The notes beneath the pieces are model-generated. The model did not search any database and had not been told where the DNA came from. It worked only from the letters and a program-made list of their open reading frames with translations. A program made the translations under genes and the position numbers. This document shows positions 17,153 through 26,572 of a stretch of 64,000 nt of DNA, piece after piece (position 1 is the stretch's first letter; each line of letters begins with the position of its first letter). Location: positions 965,040 to 1,029,039 of the forward strand of contig KL662191.1 of NCBI GenBank assembly GCA_000733415.1. The letters run 5' to 3'. This DNA comes from [Leptolyngbya] sp. JSC-1 (GTDB lineage: Bacteria; Cyanobacteriota; Cyanobacteriia; Elainellales; Elainellaceae).

Positions 17153-17592
17153 GAAACCATTCCACTCCACCTCAGAAGGCCATTCCGTCCAGTTCTACAG
17201 TGGTCAAGCAGGAGGAAATTCAGGATCCCGCTTCGGATTCTCAGACCACCAAGCAACCGCCGGTAAATGAGTCAGAAGCCAAGGCAGGCTCATCGGTTGC
17301 GACGCTTTGGCTAAAAATCCACCAAGACAACCAGCCTCCAGCTTCTATTCCCTCTACTTTATTTCCTCTAGAAAATTGCCCTTGCTGTCATCATGTATTG
17401 TCTCCGCCTCTAAAATCACCGGAACGACAGGTTTGTGGCAAGTGCGGCTGGTCAAACCAGCCAAGTCAGACAATGGCTAGGCAACAGGCTGTTTGCGATC
17501 AGCAGAGCGATATGAATTTGCTGCGCTTACTAGAACAAGCCGCTTCCGAATCGCTGGAAAATATGAAACCTCGCAAAAACCGCAAAATTTGA
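16811..17592 (+). CDS. Predicted -1 frameshift fusion: RHH-like N-terminus joined to zinc ribbon
   Basis: If ribosomes slip back one base at 17131-17137, reading passes from the 109-codon N-terminal frame into a frame that continues to TGA... the stop after RKNRKI at 17592, giving about 260 residues. The added part has a low-complexity linker and a four-cysteine zinc ribbon: CPCC (Cys190, Cys193) and CGKC (Cys209, Cys212), then a basic tail. The second frame has no ATG and only a GTG at 17200 without a ribosome binding site, so independent translation looks unlikely. The alternatives are a real frameshift mutation in a once continuous gene, or a sequence error; both would leave the complete slippage signal as coincidence. 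The function is unknown; nucleic-acid binding is a guess from the domains. Confidence 0.6.
17119..17180 (+). promoter_or_regulatory. Candidate -1 programmed ribosomal frameshift signal
   Basis: There are three elements in order: SD-like GGAGG (17119-17123); slippery heptamer G GGA AAG (17131-17137) in exactly the zero-frame phase, the same heptamer used for the phage lambda G/GT tail-gene shift; a 6-nt spacer; and a perfect 10-bp inverted repeat GCCTTCTGAG (17144-17153) with CTCAGAAGGC (17171-17180) around a 17-nt loop. The zero-frame stop lies in the first arm. No T-run follows, so it does not look like an intrinsic terminator. Confidence 0.7.
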
Positions 17593-17745
17593 TTTGTTGC
17601 CTGATTTAGGCGTGCTGTCATCTGGGCATAAAAAACTGCCGTCTAGTCTGCACATCTGCTCAACCAACGACAGAATTGGAGAATGACTTCCTAGGGAAGA
17701 TTTTCTAGCAAAGCAGTTCGCTTAGCGCCTTTCAGTTTTGAACAA

Positions 17746-18333
17746 TTAATTTTGAACAACAACCGGCGTTCCCATATTTGCCCAGTTAAACAGCCATGCA
17801 GCTCCCTCGACTGGAACATTGATGCAACCACTGCTGACCGGATCACCAAAGCTATCATGCCAATAGGCTCCGTGGATAGCATAGCTACCCGAGAAATACA
17901 TTGTATAGGGAACGTCAGGGATGTCATACTGTTTGCCTTGACTTTCACCCTGCATTCGAGCTGTGCGATATTTGGTCTCAATTGCATAAACTCCAGCCGG
18001 AGTGGCATCTGAAGCCCGCCCTGTAGAAACAGCGATCGAAAACACAGGGGTACTGCCTTCCCATGCTGTCAGACGCTGCTCGGCTAGATTCACCTGAATC
18101 CACCGCTGATTAGACTGCTTCAAATCGTTTATCCAAGCTGCCACCCATTCAGAGTTACCGGTAGAGGCGGCGCTTAGGGGCGCATCAGAGCTGCCACTGC
18201 CTGCTGCTTCAGCCGTTTGAGCATAGCTAGCTTGACTAGGAATCAGCCAAACGGGGATGGCACAAAGCACAAAGCTTAGAATCTGAATCAAACTTGATAA
18301 TTTAGCAAAACCAGAACCAAAGTTGAGAAACAT
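17746..18333 (-). CDS. L,D-transpeptidase (YkuD domain), exported
   Basis: 195 residues from ATG 18333, with AGGAG 6 nt upstream; a TTG one codon earlier is ignored. The hydrophobic N-terminus LIQILSFVLCAIPVWLI followed by SQASYAQ is a signal peptide. The YkuD catalytic motif is complete: HGAYWHDSFGDPVSSGCINV, with catalytic His and Cys. The enzyme forms 3-3 peptidoglycan cross-links or anchors proteins to the wall in the periplasm. It is short, with the catalytic domain alone after an approximately 45-residue linker. It converges on the zinc-ribbon frame 150 bp away and appears to be a single-gene unit. Confidence 0.92.
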   Translation of the reverse strand: MFLNFGSGFAKLSSLIQILSFVLCAIPVWLIPSQASYAQTAEAAGSGSSDAPLSAASTGNSEWVAAWINDLKQSNQRWIQVNLAEQRLTAWEGSTPVFSIAVSTGRASDATPAGVYAIETKYRTARMQGESQGKQYDIPDVPYTMYFSGSYAIHGAYWHDSFGDPVSSGCINVPVEGAAWLFNWANMGTPVVVQN

Positions 18334-18555
18334 CAACGACTCCTACACAACTACTGCGCCGATCGCGGCGTTGAATCATATGGCCTTCTACATGGCCCTA
18401 TACTATATAATTTTATTTATGAAAATGAAAATTGCACCCATTGAAAGCTAAAACCTTTAAATTTTGCCGTTCTGATCTGTGCTGAGATCGGAATTGACTG
18501 GTACAACTAGAGATGCATTCCAGTAAGAGCAAATCGTAAAGCTGTATACAGAGTC

Positions 18556-19317
18556 ATGCTTGATTTCGTAGTGATTGGTTCCCAGAAGTGTGGTACAACC
18601 TGGCTGTTCGACAAGCTGAAAATGCATCCTCGCATTTATTTTCCAATTGGTAAGGAAGGAAACCATTGGAATCATCGATTTTACCTTGGTGATGTTTATC
18701 GAAGTATCTATCATGCAGCCATGAACGGACCAGTTGTTGATCTGTGTCACTATGTTTGTGGTGATATCACACCCGAATATGCCATTATGACGCTAGAGCA
18801 GATCCGAAATCTGAGAAAACACCATCCGGACGTGCAGTTATTCCTGATGGTGAGAAATCCAATTCAGAGAGCGTGGTCAGCCATCAAAATGACCTATCAA
18901 TATCACAATCTGGATTTAGCTAGCCTAAGTGATGAGAGAACCATACAGGCCATTACAACAGGTAAAACAGCTGAATTAGGTCGCTATGATGTAATTATTC
19001 AAAATTGGCTGACGGTGTTTCCGCCTTCGCAACTGCATATTCTCTTTTTTGAAGATTTGACGAACCATTATCGGGATATTTTAGATAAATGCTGTTCTGT
19101 CATTGGTGTTGAAACTGACTTTTTTGAGCAAATTCCTGATCCTGTTTTGAACAATCCTTCACTGAAGGGGATTACATATCCTTTAGAATCTTGCCTTTAT
19201 GAAAAATGTATTGACTTTTATAATTCAGGAATTCGTTTTTTAGCTGACCATACTAATAGGAACCTAGACCATTGGTTGACGGCTACAACAAGTTCTCATA
19301 ACCAAGAAATAACATAA
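18556..19317 (+). CDS. PAPS-dependent sulfotransferase
   Basis: 253 residues. The 5'-phosphosulfate-binding loop VVIGSQKCGTTWLFDKL is at the N-terminus, and the 3'-phosphate-binding region RNPIQRAWSAIKM is at about 95-107. Family members transfer sulfate from PAPS to carbohydrates or lipids. It points convergently at the large glycosyltransferase gene ending at 19350, so sulfation of the glycan assembled by that cluster is plausible (inference). There is no obvious ribosome binding site before ATG 18556, but the domain begins at once, so the start is probably right. Confidence 0.88.
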   Translation: MLDFVVIGSQKCGTTWLFDKLKMHPRIYFPIGKEGNHWNHRFYLGDVYRSIYHAAMNGPVVDLCHYVCGDITPEYAIMTLEQIRNLRKHHPDVQLFLMVRNPIQRAWSAIKMTYQYHNLDLASLSDERTIQAITTGKTAELGRYDVIIQNWLTVFPPSQLHILFFEDLTNHYRDILDKCCSVIGVETDFFEQIPDPVLNNPSLKGITYPLESCLYEKCIDFYNSGIRFLADHTNRNLDHWLTATTSSHNQEIT

Positions 19318-19349
19318 ATCTTTATTTAGATTCAGCTTAGATTCAGCAC

Positions 19350-22300
19350 TTACTCAACATCAACTTTCAACCAACTTAACCGTATTTGTAGATTACCTAA
19401 CGGAAGCTGGGCCTCGTTTGCTAAGACTACTCGTAGTGAGAGCTGAGCGATAGTCGGCATATTTGTCACTCCAATTAACTTCATGAAACCGCTGTACTCA
19501 GCTTTAGGTACATCTGGATAAAGCCGCCTGACATCAGGGCGAAAGTTATTGACAGGAATGGAGTGAACAACTTGACGATCTTTAACAATTTCAATAGCCG
19601 TAACGGCAGACCACTTGCCTAAAATCCAACCGCGAAATGGTAGAAAATTTTTATAGATTGCTCCCGGCTGAATGCCATCAATTGAAAAGTTCCAAATCAA
19701 ATCAGATAGGGATGATTCAAAATAGTTAACTGCTAAAACTTCGATTGATGTGTTGCTATTGATTCGGATCTGGTAATCTTCTGTTTCCCTTGTTAAATGA
19801 GGACTATAGCAAGGGTCAGACTGAATGTACTCCTGCCACCGTTGTTGCAAAAGGGCGGCTGCCTTCGAATCATCTGAATCATTATAGTCTCGATTTTCAG
19901 AATCATAGTGATATAGCTCTACGTAAGGCAGATGGACATTATGATAGCCTTGCTGCAAAATCTTTAAGCACAAATCAACATCGTTGTAGTAGGTAGAAAG
20001 CTGCTCATCAAAACCACCCACTTGATCAAACACATTCCGGCGACACATCAAACAAGCTCCTGTGACAGCCGAATAATTATTGACTGTGACGAGCTGACCA
20101 AAGTAACCGGGCGCACCTTTTGGAAAATGACGATGACTGTGATTAGCAACGCCTTGCAGCCCCAAGACAATGCCTGCGTGTTGGATGGAATCATTTGGGT
20201 AGAGTAATAGTGCTCCTACTGCGCCAATAGAAGATCTTTGAGCCTGCTCAACCATTGCCTCAAGCCAATCTGAGGTAATAATTTCCGTGCTATCACTTAG
20301 AAACAAAAGATATTCACCTTTGGCTTGTGTCGCAGCAAAATTATTGATAGAAGAAATGTTAAAAAACCTTTCAAGAAAATAAGAACGAAAACGTTTAGGG
20401 TATTGGTTCTGCCAATTTGAAAATATATCAAATAGCTCTGGTTGGCTTTCGCTAGGGGCAACTACAATCACTTCGTAGTTTAAATAGGTAGTTTTGGTAA
20501 AGATTGATTGGAGACAGCATTCTAGATGATTTAAACATTGAGCTGAGATAATAATACTGATTAAACCAGCTTGACGAATTTTATAACGAATTGTGAATCG
20601 ACCTGGGAATCGGGAGTGTTCAATAACCCGGCCTGCTTCACCTCGACGCTGCAAGGCATCTTTGATTGATCTGATGGCTGCTTCATAAGCGTAAGGTTTT
20701 GCCATAGCGCCACTCGCTGTAGAAGCAGAATGTACCCGCCAGTGATAGAGAATTTTGGGAATGTGAAAGATTTTATTTGTTAGCTCTGTGAGTCGTAGAA
20801 CTAAGTCATAGTCTTGACTTCCTTCATATCCTAAGCGAAAACCGCCTACCTGATTGATCAGAGTACGTCGATAGGTGCCCAAATGGCAAGTGTACATACG
20901 AGTGAGGAAGCTATCCGGACACCAACTTGGCTTGAAATAAGGCTCAATCAACTGACCATATTCGTTTAGTTTATCCTCGTCGGAGTAGATCATATCTGCT
21001 TCGGGATGCTGGTTTAATAGCAACGCCACCTCATACAACGCATCAGGAGTGAGGATGTCATCGTGATCCAAAAAGGTTACAAATTCTCCTGTTGCAAGAG
21101 TGAGAGCAGAATTAGAGCAGGCTGATATATGCCCATTGGTTGATCGAAACAGGAGTTTGATGCGAGAATCTTGGGTCGCATACTCTTCTAAAAATGAGCG
21201 AACATGAGCTTGGGCTGATTGATCGTCTGCAATACATAACTCCCAATACGGGTAAATTTGATTCAAAACCGATTGAATCGCTTCGCGTAGATAAAGCTCT
21301 GGGGTGTTGTAAACGGGTAGGATGATGCTAATTAATGGTTTGTAGCTAAAAGATGCAATAGTTTCTGCCATTTGCCACAAGTCGCTGGCGTTGGGCGCAT
21401 TTTCCTTCAACCACTGAGCATAAACATCATCGGCACAGGGATAGTTACTACAATTATATTGATTATATTGATAAAATTGCTTACTACGCTTAACAATGTC
21501 ATTCAATCGTGCGGTAACATCGGCAGAATTAGGTTGCAACTGTAGTGCTAAACGATAAAAAGTAATTGCTTCAGCTAAGTATTTCAATTCATTATTCAGT
21601 AGATGATAATTTTCTATATTTTTTCGGATAAAGTGAATTAAACAACTATCGTCTAGATTATCGTTTGGAGGAAATTGTTGTAGGTAGTAGTGGGGATTGA
21701 ATAAGGCAGCGTATAGCTCTATCGCTTCTTGTTGAATTTTCTGTTGAGTTGAACGTGAAGAACACTGGCTTTCAGCAGCCTTTGAAAGGCAATCATAGCT
21801 GTAGTGCCTTTTGGTAAGTTTACCTTGGTTAAGAAAATGTTCGGTTGCTTTGTAATGCTTGTATTTATGGTCGGAAAACTTTATTTGTAGATCGGGATTT
21901 AAATTTAGGTAGGCATCGAAACTGAATCCGTCAGGTAGGTCGATTTGTTTTTGTTGTAGAAAGCAAACCAGTTCTGCTTCAGACGCAAACCGCCCTTCTA
22001 ACTGGCCAAATATTAACCAGTGTTCATAAGCTGCTTCAGAAGTCGTTACATGATTTAAGTCGTTGTACTCCAAATAAAACTTCCAATCAAAAGCAGTCTG
22101 ATATGGTCTTCCTTCAGTTTGCCCGTGTTGTAAAAAGTGTTCGATTAATTTGAACTCCCTATACTGGAGATTCGCATTATCCGCAAATTTCTTTTGCAGA
22201 TCAGGGTTGAGTATCCAATACTTTTCAACATCAAAGTTTTCAGGTAATGACAGTTTTCTCAATTTGAACTGAGCTGCCAATACTTCTTGATTTGGGAGCC

Positions 22301-22538
22301 GCCCTTCAAACTGCCCAAAGACGATCCAGTGCTCAAAAGCTTCCTTAGCATTAGATAAATGATTTAGATCCTCATAGTAGTCAAGATAGAATTGCCAATC
22401 GAATTCTTCTCCTAGCTTCTCGACTTGCTTCCAGAACTTGGCTAGCTCAGTTAAATCCAAAAAATTGATAGTGGTTTTAAGTGAATCAACCCCGTCTCGA
22501 AGTGCACTAATTGTTCGAAAATCAAAGCCTAACCTCAT
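19350..22538 (-). CDS. Large protein: DLNH/NPDL repeats plus two GT2 glycosyltransferase domains
   Basis: 1062 residues from ATG 22538, which has AGGGAG 6-7 nt upstream; an upstream GTG (22571) is less likely. Residues about 20-250 hold a duplicated unit of roughly 110 residues, each containing one block like FDWxFYL-DLNH-HWxxFGQxEGR and one like NPDLQxKF-EHFLxxGxxEGR. The first GT2 domain (from about 399) has SIILPVYNTPE, CIADDQS and MIYSDEDKL and looks active. The second (from about 663) has VVAPSES where a DNGS-type motif is normal and LFLSDSTEI where NNDTE is normal, so it may be non-catalytic. The last about 130 residues (GWILGKWSAVTAIEIV) form a beta-type C-terminal module often found with such enzymes. 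It is last in a minus-strand series of glycan enzymes. Confidence 0.88.
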   Translation of the reverse strand: MRLGFDFRTISALRDGVDSLKTTINFLDLTELAKFWKQVEKLGEEFDWQFYLDYYEDLNHLSNAKEAFEHWIVFGQFEGRLPNQEVLAAQFKLRKLSLPENFDVEKYWILNPDLQKKFADNANLQYREFKLIEHFLQHGQTEGRPYQTAFDWKFYLEYNDLNHVTTSEAAYEHWLIFGQLEGRFASEAELVCFLQQKQIDLPDGFSFDAYLNLNPDLQIKFSDHKYKHYKATEHFLNQGKLTKRHYSYDCLSKAAESQCSSRSTQQKIQQEAIELYAALFNPHYYLQQFPPNDNLDDSCLIHFIRKNIENYHLLNNELKYLAEAITFYRLALQLQPNSADVTARLNDIVKRSKQFYQYNQYNCSNYPCADDVYAQWLKENAPNASDLWQMAETIASFSYKPLISIILPVYNTPELYLREAIQSVLNQIYPYWELCIADDQSAQAHVRSFLEEYATQDSRIKLLFRSTNGHISACSNSALTLATGEFVTFLDHDDILTPDALYEVALLLNQHPEADMIYSDEDKLNEYGQLIEPYFKPSWCPDSFLTRMYTCHLGTYRRTLINQVGGFRLGYEGSQDYDLVLRLTELTNKIFHIPKILYHWRVHSASTASGAMAKPYAYEAAIRSIKDALQRRGEAGRVIEHSRFPGRFTIRYKIRQAGLISIIISAQCLNHLECCLQSIFTKTTYLNYEVIVVAPSESQPELFDIFSNWQNQYPKRFRSYFLERFFNISSINNFAATQAKGEYLLFLSDSTEIITSDWLEAMVEQAQRSSIGAVGALLLYPNDSIQHAGIVLGLQGVANHSHRHFPKGAPGYFGQLVTVNNYSAVTGACLMCRRNVFDQVGGFDEQLSTYYNDVDLCLKILQQGYHNVHLPYVELYHYDSENRDYNDSDDSKAAALLQQRWQEYIQSDPCYSPHLTRETEDYQIRINSNTSIEVLAVNYFESSLSDLIWNFSIDGIQPGAIYKNFLPFRGWILGKWSAVTAIEIVKDRQVVHSIPVNNFRPDVRRLYPDVPKAEYSGFMKLIGVTNMPTIAQLSLRVVLANEAQLPLGNLQIRLSWLKVDVE

Positions 22539-22700
22539 AGGATGCTCCCTTATGTCATTAGCGGCAGACACTATATTTTGACTAGATTGTTTGATTGGAA
22601 TATAGCAGTAGTCGAGTTGATTAGGATGGTTTCAAATCTCCAAGCTTATTCGTTCAGGGGGACAGTCATCAAAGATTGTCCTACTGTTGCTATCACTCAA

Positions 22701-25700
22701 CTACTCAAACCTCAAACTGTAATCTTCTCGTTTCAAAGTTAGATGGGGACTATAGCATGGGTCTTGCAGTAGCAGATGCTTCCATCGTTGATGCATTATT
22801 GCTATTTCTTGCCTGAAGCGGCGCTGTTTCTCCAATGTATCTTCTAGCCCTCGGCTTTTAGATTCATGATGATAAAGCTGAACATGAGGAAGATAAATGT
22901 TTTGATACCCTAATTGCTTAATGCGTAGACATAAATCAACATCATTGAAGGCAACAGCCAGTGTTTCATCAAATCCTTTAATTTGCTCGAAGAGGTTACG
23001 ACGGCACATAACACAAGCAGCAGTCAAAGCAGAATAATTATTGATAGAGACAAGCTGGGAGAAATAGCCAGGATGACCAGCAGAGAAATGTTTATGACCA
23101 TGTCCTGCAATCCCGCCAATACCAAGAATCACCCCTGCATGTTGAATGCTCTCATCCGGATAGAGGAGTTGCGCTCCAACTATACCGATTGATGGCCGTT
23201 GAGCCTGTTCCACCATCGCTTCAATCCAGTCGTCAGTAATGACTTCAGTATCATTATTCAAAAATAAGAGATAGTCGCCTTTGGTTTTAGAGAAAGCATA
23301 ATTGTTGAGTTTGGAGTAGTTGAATGGGATATCAAAGGAATAGCAGATGAATCGTTCTGGTTCATACCGTTTCCATCGATTAATCATGTTGACTGTAGAC
23401 ACCTCATCACTACCATTATCAATCAAAATTACTTCATAATTTGGATAACTGCTTTTCTGAAAAATCGACTGCAAACAGCGATCGAGCATTTCTGCGTGAT
23501 TTCGAGTTGGAATAATGATGCTGACAGGTTTGTAGTCGGTAATTTGATATCTAACAATATACACACCTGGAAACTCTGGTTGGGTAATTACCGCTCTGGC
23601 TGGCTCTCCACGCCGGCTACAAGCATTTAATATGGCTCGTTTTGCGGCGATTTCTGCATAGGATTTGGTGGTTTGATCGCTGGCTGTTGAAGACGAGTGC
23701 ATCCGCCAGTGATACAGCACTTTAGGAATATGAAAGATATGGTTGGTTTGTTCAGACAAGCGCAACACCAGATCGTAATCCTGACTGCCTTCATAACCAA
23801 CCTGGAACCCACCTACGCGCTCTACTAGCTGCCGGCGATATAGCCCCAAATGGCAGGTGTACATGCGGGAAAGAAATGAATCAGGACACCAGTCAGGCTT
23901 GAAGAACGGATGGGTACGATGGCCTTGCGGATCTAGTTTGTCCTCATCCGAGTAGATCATGTCTGCTTCTGGATGCCGATTCAACAGAGCAACCATTTCA
24001 TAAAGTGCTTCCGGTGCTAATACATCATCGTGATCGAGAAGGGCAATATATTCGCCTTCTGCTTGAGCTAGGGCGGTGTTAGAAGCAGCGGAAATGTGGC
24101 CGTTCTGCTCTCGAAAAGCGACTTTTATGCGCGAATCTTGAGCAACATATGCGTTGAGAATAGCCCGGATATGCGGTTCTGATGAAGCGTCATCTGCAAT
24201 GCACAATTCCCAATGCTGATAAACCTGATCGAGCACCGATTGAAGGGCAGCCCGCAAAAATGACTCTGGCGTGTTGTAGACCGGCATTAGGATGCTGATC
24301 AGCGGCTGGTAGGGGAAAGTAACCGCGACCTCTGCCATGCGCTGTAAATCTGCCGCAGTGGGGTTGTGCTGCTCTAGCCAACGCTCGTAGTCGGCATCAT
24401 TACTCATTCGAGGTTGGCGGACCTGCTCTTGCTGCTGCAAGATCTGCTTGAGCCTGGCAATAATCTCAGCATCATCAGGCTGGAGTTGGCGAGCGATTTG
24501 ACAGCAAACCAACGCCTCATCCAGGCGGTTATGGATCAGCAGGGCCTCAGTCAAGCCGAGGTACAGCTCGACCGCATCGGGTTGCAGTTCTAGCGCTTTG
24601 TGATAATTCCCTGGCTCATAGGGCTGTTGCTGAATCGCCTGCCGATAGAACCTGAGGGCACTGGCGCGATCGTCAGCAGCACGTTGTTGCAGCGCATGGG
24701 CTAGCCGGGCTGGAGCATGGGGTAAGTCGGGCTGTAGTTTCAGGGCCGTGCGGTAGCTTTCAATGGCGGCATCCCACGCTTCTAGGTGCGACCAAGCCTC
24801 GCCCAAGTTAAAATGCGACCAAGCAAAATTGGGATTGAGGGTAATAGCCGTGGTATAAGCATTTGCGGCTTGCTGCCACTGTTCCAACTGAAGTAAGACG
24901 TCTCCCAGGTTGTTGTGTGACCAAGCAAAATTTGGATCCAACATAATCGCTTGTTGATAGGCATCTACAGCGTCAAACCAACGGTGTAGCCGACTGAAAA
25001 CATCGCCTAACTGATGCCAGTTCTGGGCTGAAGACTGGAGCGACACGAGTCGTTGACTATACTCCGAAGCATCTTGCCATTGTTCGAGTTGGATGCAGCA
25101 TTGCTGTAACCCAGCTATTGCTTCAACGTGATCAGGAACGGTCTGCACCACATGCTGATAACACAGCAGCGCATCTTGCCATTGTTCAAGATCGCTGAAG
25201 GCATCTCCTAGCTGTAGGCAGAGTTGGTGATTCTGCGTCTGGTGCAGCGCTTGGCGATAGTAGCTGAGGGCAATTTTAGTGTGCCCTTGCTGAGACAGAA
25301 CCTGACCCAGGCCAAAAGCGGCCTCAGCCAAGCTTGGCTGATTTTGTAGAGCACGATCGTAGTAATCTTTAGCTGCCGCTAATTGCCCTAAATTCAACAA
25401 GCGATTGGCTAACGAACAATACTCAGTAGCACTGGCCCAACTGGGCTGAAGTTGCAATGCCTGATACCAACAGGAAATCGCTTCTTCTTCTTGATTGAGC
25501 TGTTGCCAAACCTCGGCTAGCTTCCAGTAGGCTCCAGCAAAAGTAGCATCGAGCTGAATAGCAGTTTGGTATTGTTTAACTGCCCTGGTTAAATGTTCTT
25601 GTGCAGCATAGAGGCTACCCAGACGAGCGTGAGCTTCCGCAGAATTGGGTTGCAGGACGATAGCTTTGTGATAAGCCTGTTCGGCAGATGTCAGTTGCCC

Positions 25701-26456
25701 TTGGCCTTGTAACGCTCGCCCTAGGGTTAAGTAGGCATTAAATGCTTCTGGTTCAAGCTGTTCCAGCGCTAGTTGACTTGCAGCTACCGCATCTGACCAA
25801 TGGCCTGCATTACAGTGAACCATTGCCTGCTGGAGATAGAAACTAGCCTGCTCAAACCACGGCATCTTAGTAGTTTCAGCATTTACAGCAAAAGTTTCTG
25901 CTGACCCATCTTCTAGGGAATGCTTCTGTAGCCGATATGTAGTTTTGGCGTTGATAGAAGCATTGGTTTTACGAATACGTTTGCTTGTACGTTCACCGTT
26001 GCTTTCGCTGGCACTCTCACTACTCAGAGCAATGGCCTGTCGATAGCAAAAGGCTGCTTCCTGCAATTCCCCCTGCTGACTTAAGGCTTCCGCGAGGTAC
26101 TGATAGGCTTCTCCATGCTGGGGATTAAGGTAGATCGCTTGACGATAGGCTGCTACTGCACCCGCTAAGTCACCCGCCTGGAGGCGCAAATGACCGTCTT
26201 GCAGACAAGCAAGCGTTTGACTGTTTAACTCGGACTCGGTCAAAGGATAATGGTCGCTGCAAGGTTCACTGATTGGCTCAACAGATTCAGGAATCACCCC
26301 TATAGCTGCCGCTGGATCGAAGCCGTCTAGTCGAGCCAATCGGTAGAAAAAGCCTCTTTTTTGGCCTAAATTGTTTTTGTTACTAAAAGTAAGAGATGGA
26401 TTTTTGGCTGCTAAATGGAAAGCCCTAGGTAAGAAGCTGTGCAAGAGGTTAAACAT
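22701..26456 (-). CDS. TPR protein with two C-terminal GT2 glycosyltransferase domains
   Basis: 1251 residues. About fifteen tetratricopeptide repeats (about 80-690), interrupted near 145-185 by a basic low-complexity stretch, are recognised by repeated A-Y-x-x-A-I-x-L-x-P-x patterns. GT2 domain one (from about 719): LISILMPVYNTPE, CIADDAS, MIYSDEDKLD. GT2 domain two (from about 975): SIIIPTRNHAEML, LIDNGSDE, LFLNNDTEVI; both look intact. The two catalytic halves are close relatives of those in the next gene downstream, which suggests duplication of a whole gene. TPR arrays in such enzymes usually bind protein acceptors or partners, so protein glycosylation is a reasonable inference. Start ATG 26456; the ribosome binding site is weak. 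Confidence 0.9.
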   Translation of the reverse strand: MFNLLHSFLPRAFHLAAKNPSLTFSNKNNLGQKRGFFYRLARLDGFDPAAAIGVIPESVEPISEPCSDHYPLTESELNSQTLACLQDGHLRLQAGDLAGAVAAYRQAIYLNPQHGEAYQYLAEALSQQGELQEAAFCYRQAIALSSESASESNGERTSKRIRKTNASINAKTTYRLQKHSLEDGSAETFAVNAETTKMPWFEQASFYLQQAMVHCNAGHWSDAVAASQLALEQLEPEAFNAYLTLGRALQGQGQLTSAEQAYHKAIVLQPNSAEAHARLGSLYAAQEHLTRAVKQYQTAIQLDATFAGAYWKLAEVWQQLNQEEEAISCWYQALQLQPSWASATEYCSLANRLLNLGQLAAAKDYYDRALQNQPSLAEAAFGLGQVLSQQGHTKIALSYYRQALHQTQNHQLCLQLGDAFSDLEQWQDALLCYQHVVQTVPDHVEAIAGLQQCCIQLEQWQDASEYSQRLVSLQSSAQNWHQLGDVFSRLHRWFDAVDAYQQAIMLDPNFAWSHNNLGDVLLQLEQWQQAANAYTTAITLNPNFAWSHFNLGEAWSHLEAWDAAIESYRTALKLQPDLPHAPARLAHALQQRAADDRASALRFYRQAIQQQPYEPGNYHKALELQPDAVELYLGLTEALLIHNRLDEALVCCQIARQLQPDDAEIIARLKQILQQQEQVRQPRMSNDADYERWLEQHNPTAADLQRMAEVAVTFPYQPLISILMPVYNTPESFLRAALQSVLDQVYQHWELCIADDASSEPHIRAILNAYVAQDSRIKVAFREQNGHISAASNTALAQAEGEYIALLDHDDVLAPEALYEMVALLNRHPEADMIYSDEDKLDPQGHRTHPFFKPDWCPDSFLSRMYTCHLGLYRRQLVERVGGFQVGYEGSQDYDLVLRLSEQTNHIFHIPKVLYHWRMHSSSTASDQTTKSYAEIAAKRAILNACSRRGEPARAVITQPEFPGVYIVRYQITDYKPVSIIIPTRNHAEMLDRCLQSIFQKSSYPNYEVILIDNGSDEVSTVNMINRWKRYEPERFICYSFDIPFNYSKLNNYAFSKTKGDYLLFLNNDTEVITDDWIEAMVEQAQRPSIGIVGAQLLYPDESIQHAGVILGIGGIAGHGHKHFSAGHPGYFSQLVSINNYSALTAACVMCRRNLFEQIKGFDETLAVAFNDVDLCLRIKQLGYQNIYLPHVQLYHHESKSRGLEDTLEKQRRFRQEIAIMHQRWKHLLLQDPCYSPHLTLKREDYSLRFE

Positions 26457-26572
26457 GGTCCGGTATCGTCAAACGTAATAGAGAGTAAAAGATTGAGATA
26501 ATTAGCAGTTAATACAGTAGAAATTCTTGTAGGCGGACAGTTCCATAAATTTTACAAACGAAAAACAAACAG

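Noticed and set aside
17144..17180. Hairpin at the frameshift site considered as an intrinsic terminator for the 113-codon frame
   Set aside because: No T-run follows the second arm, and the stop codon lies within the first arm, which is atypical for a terminator.
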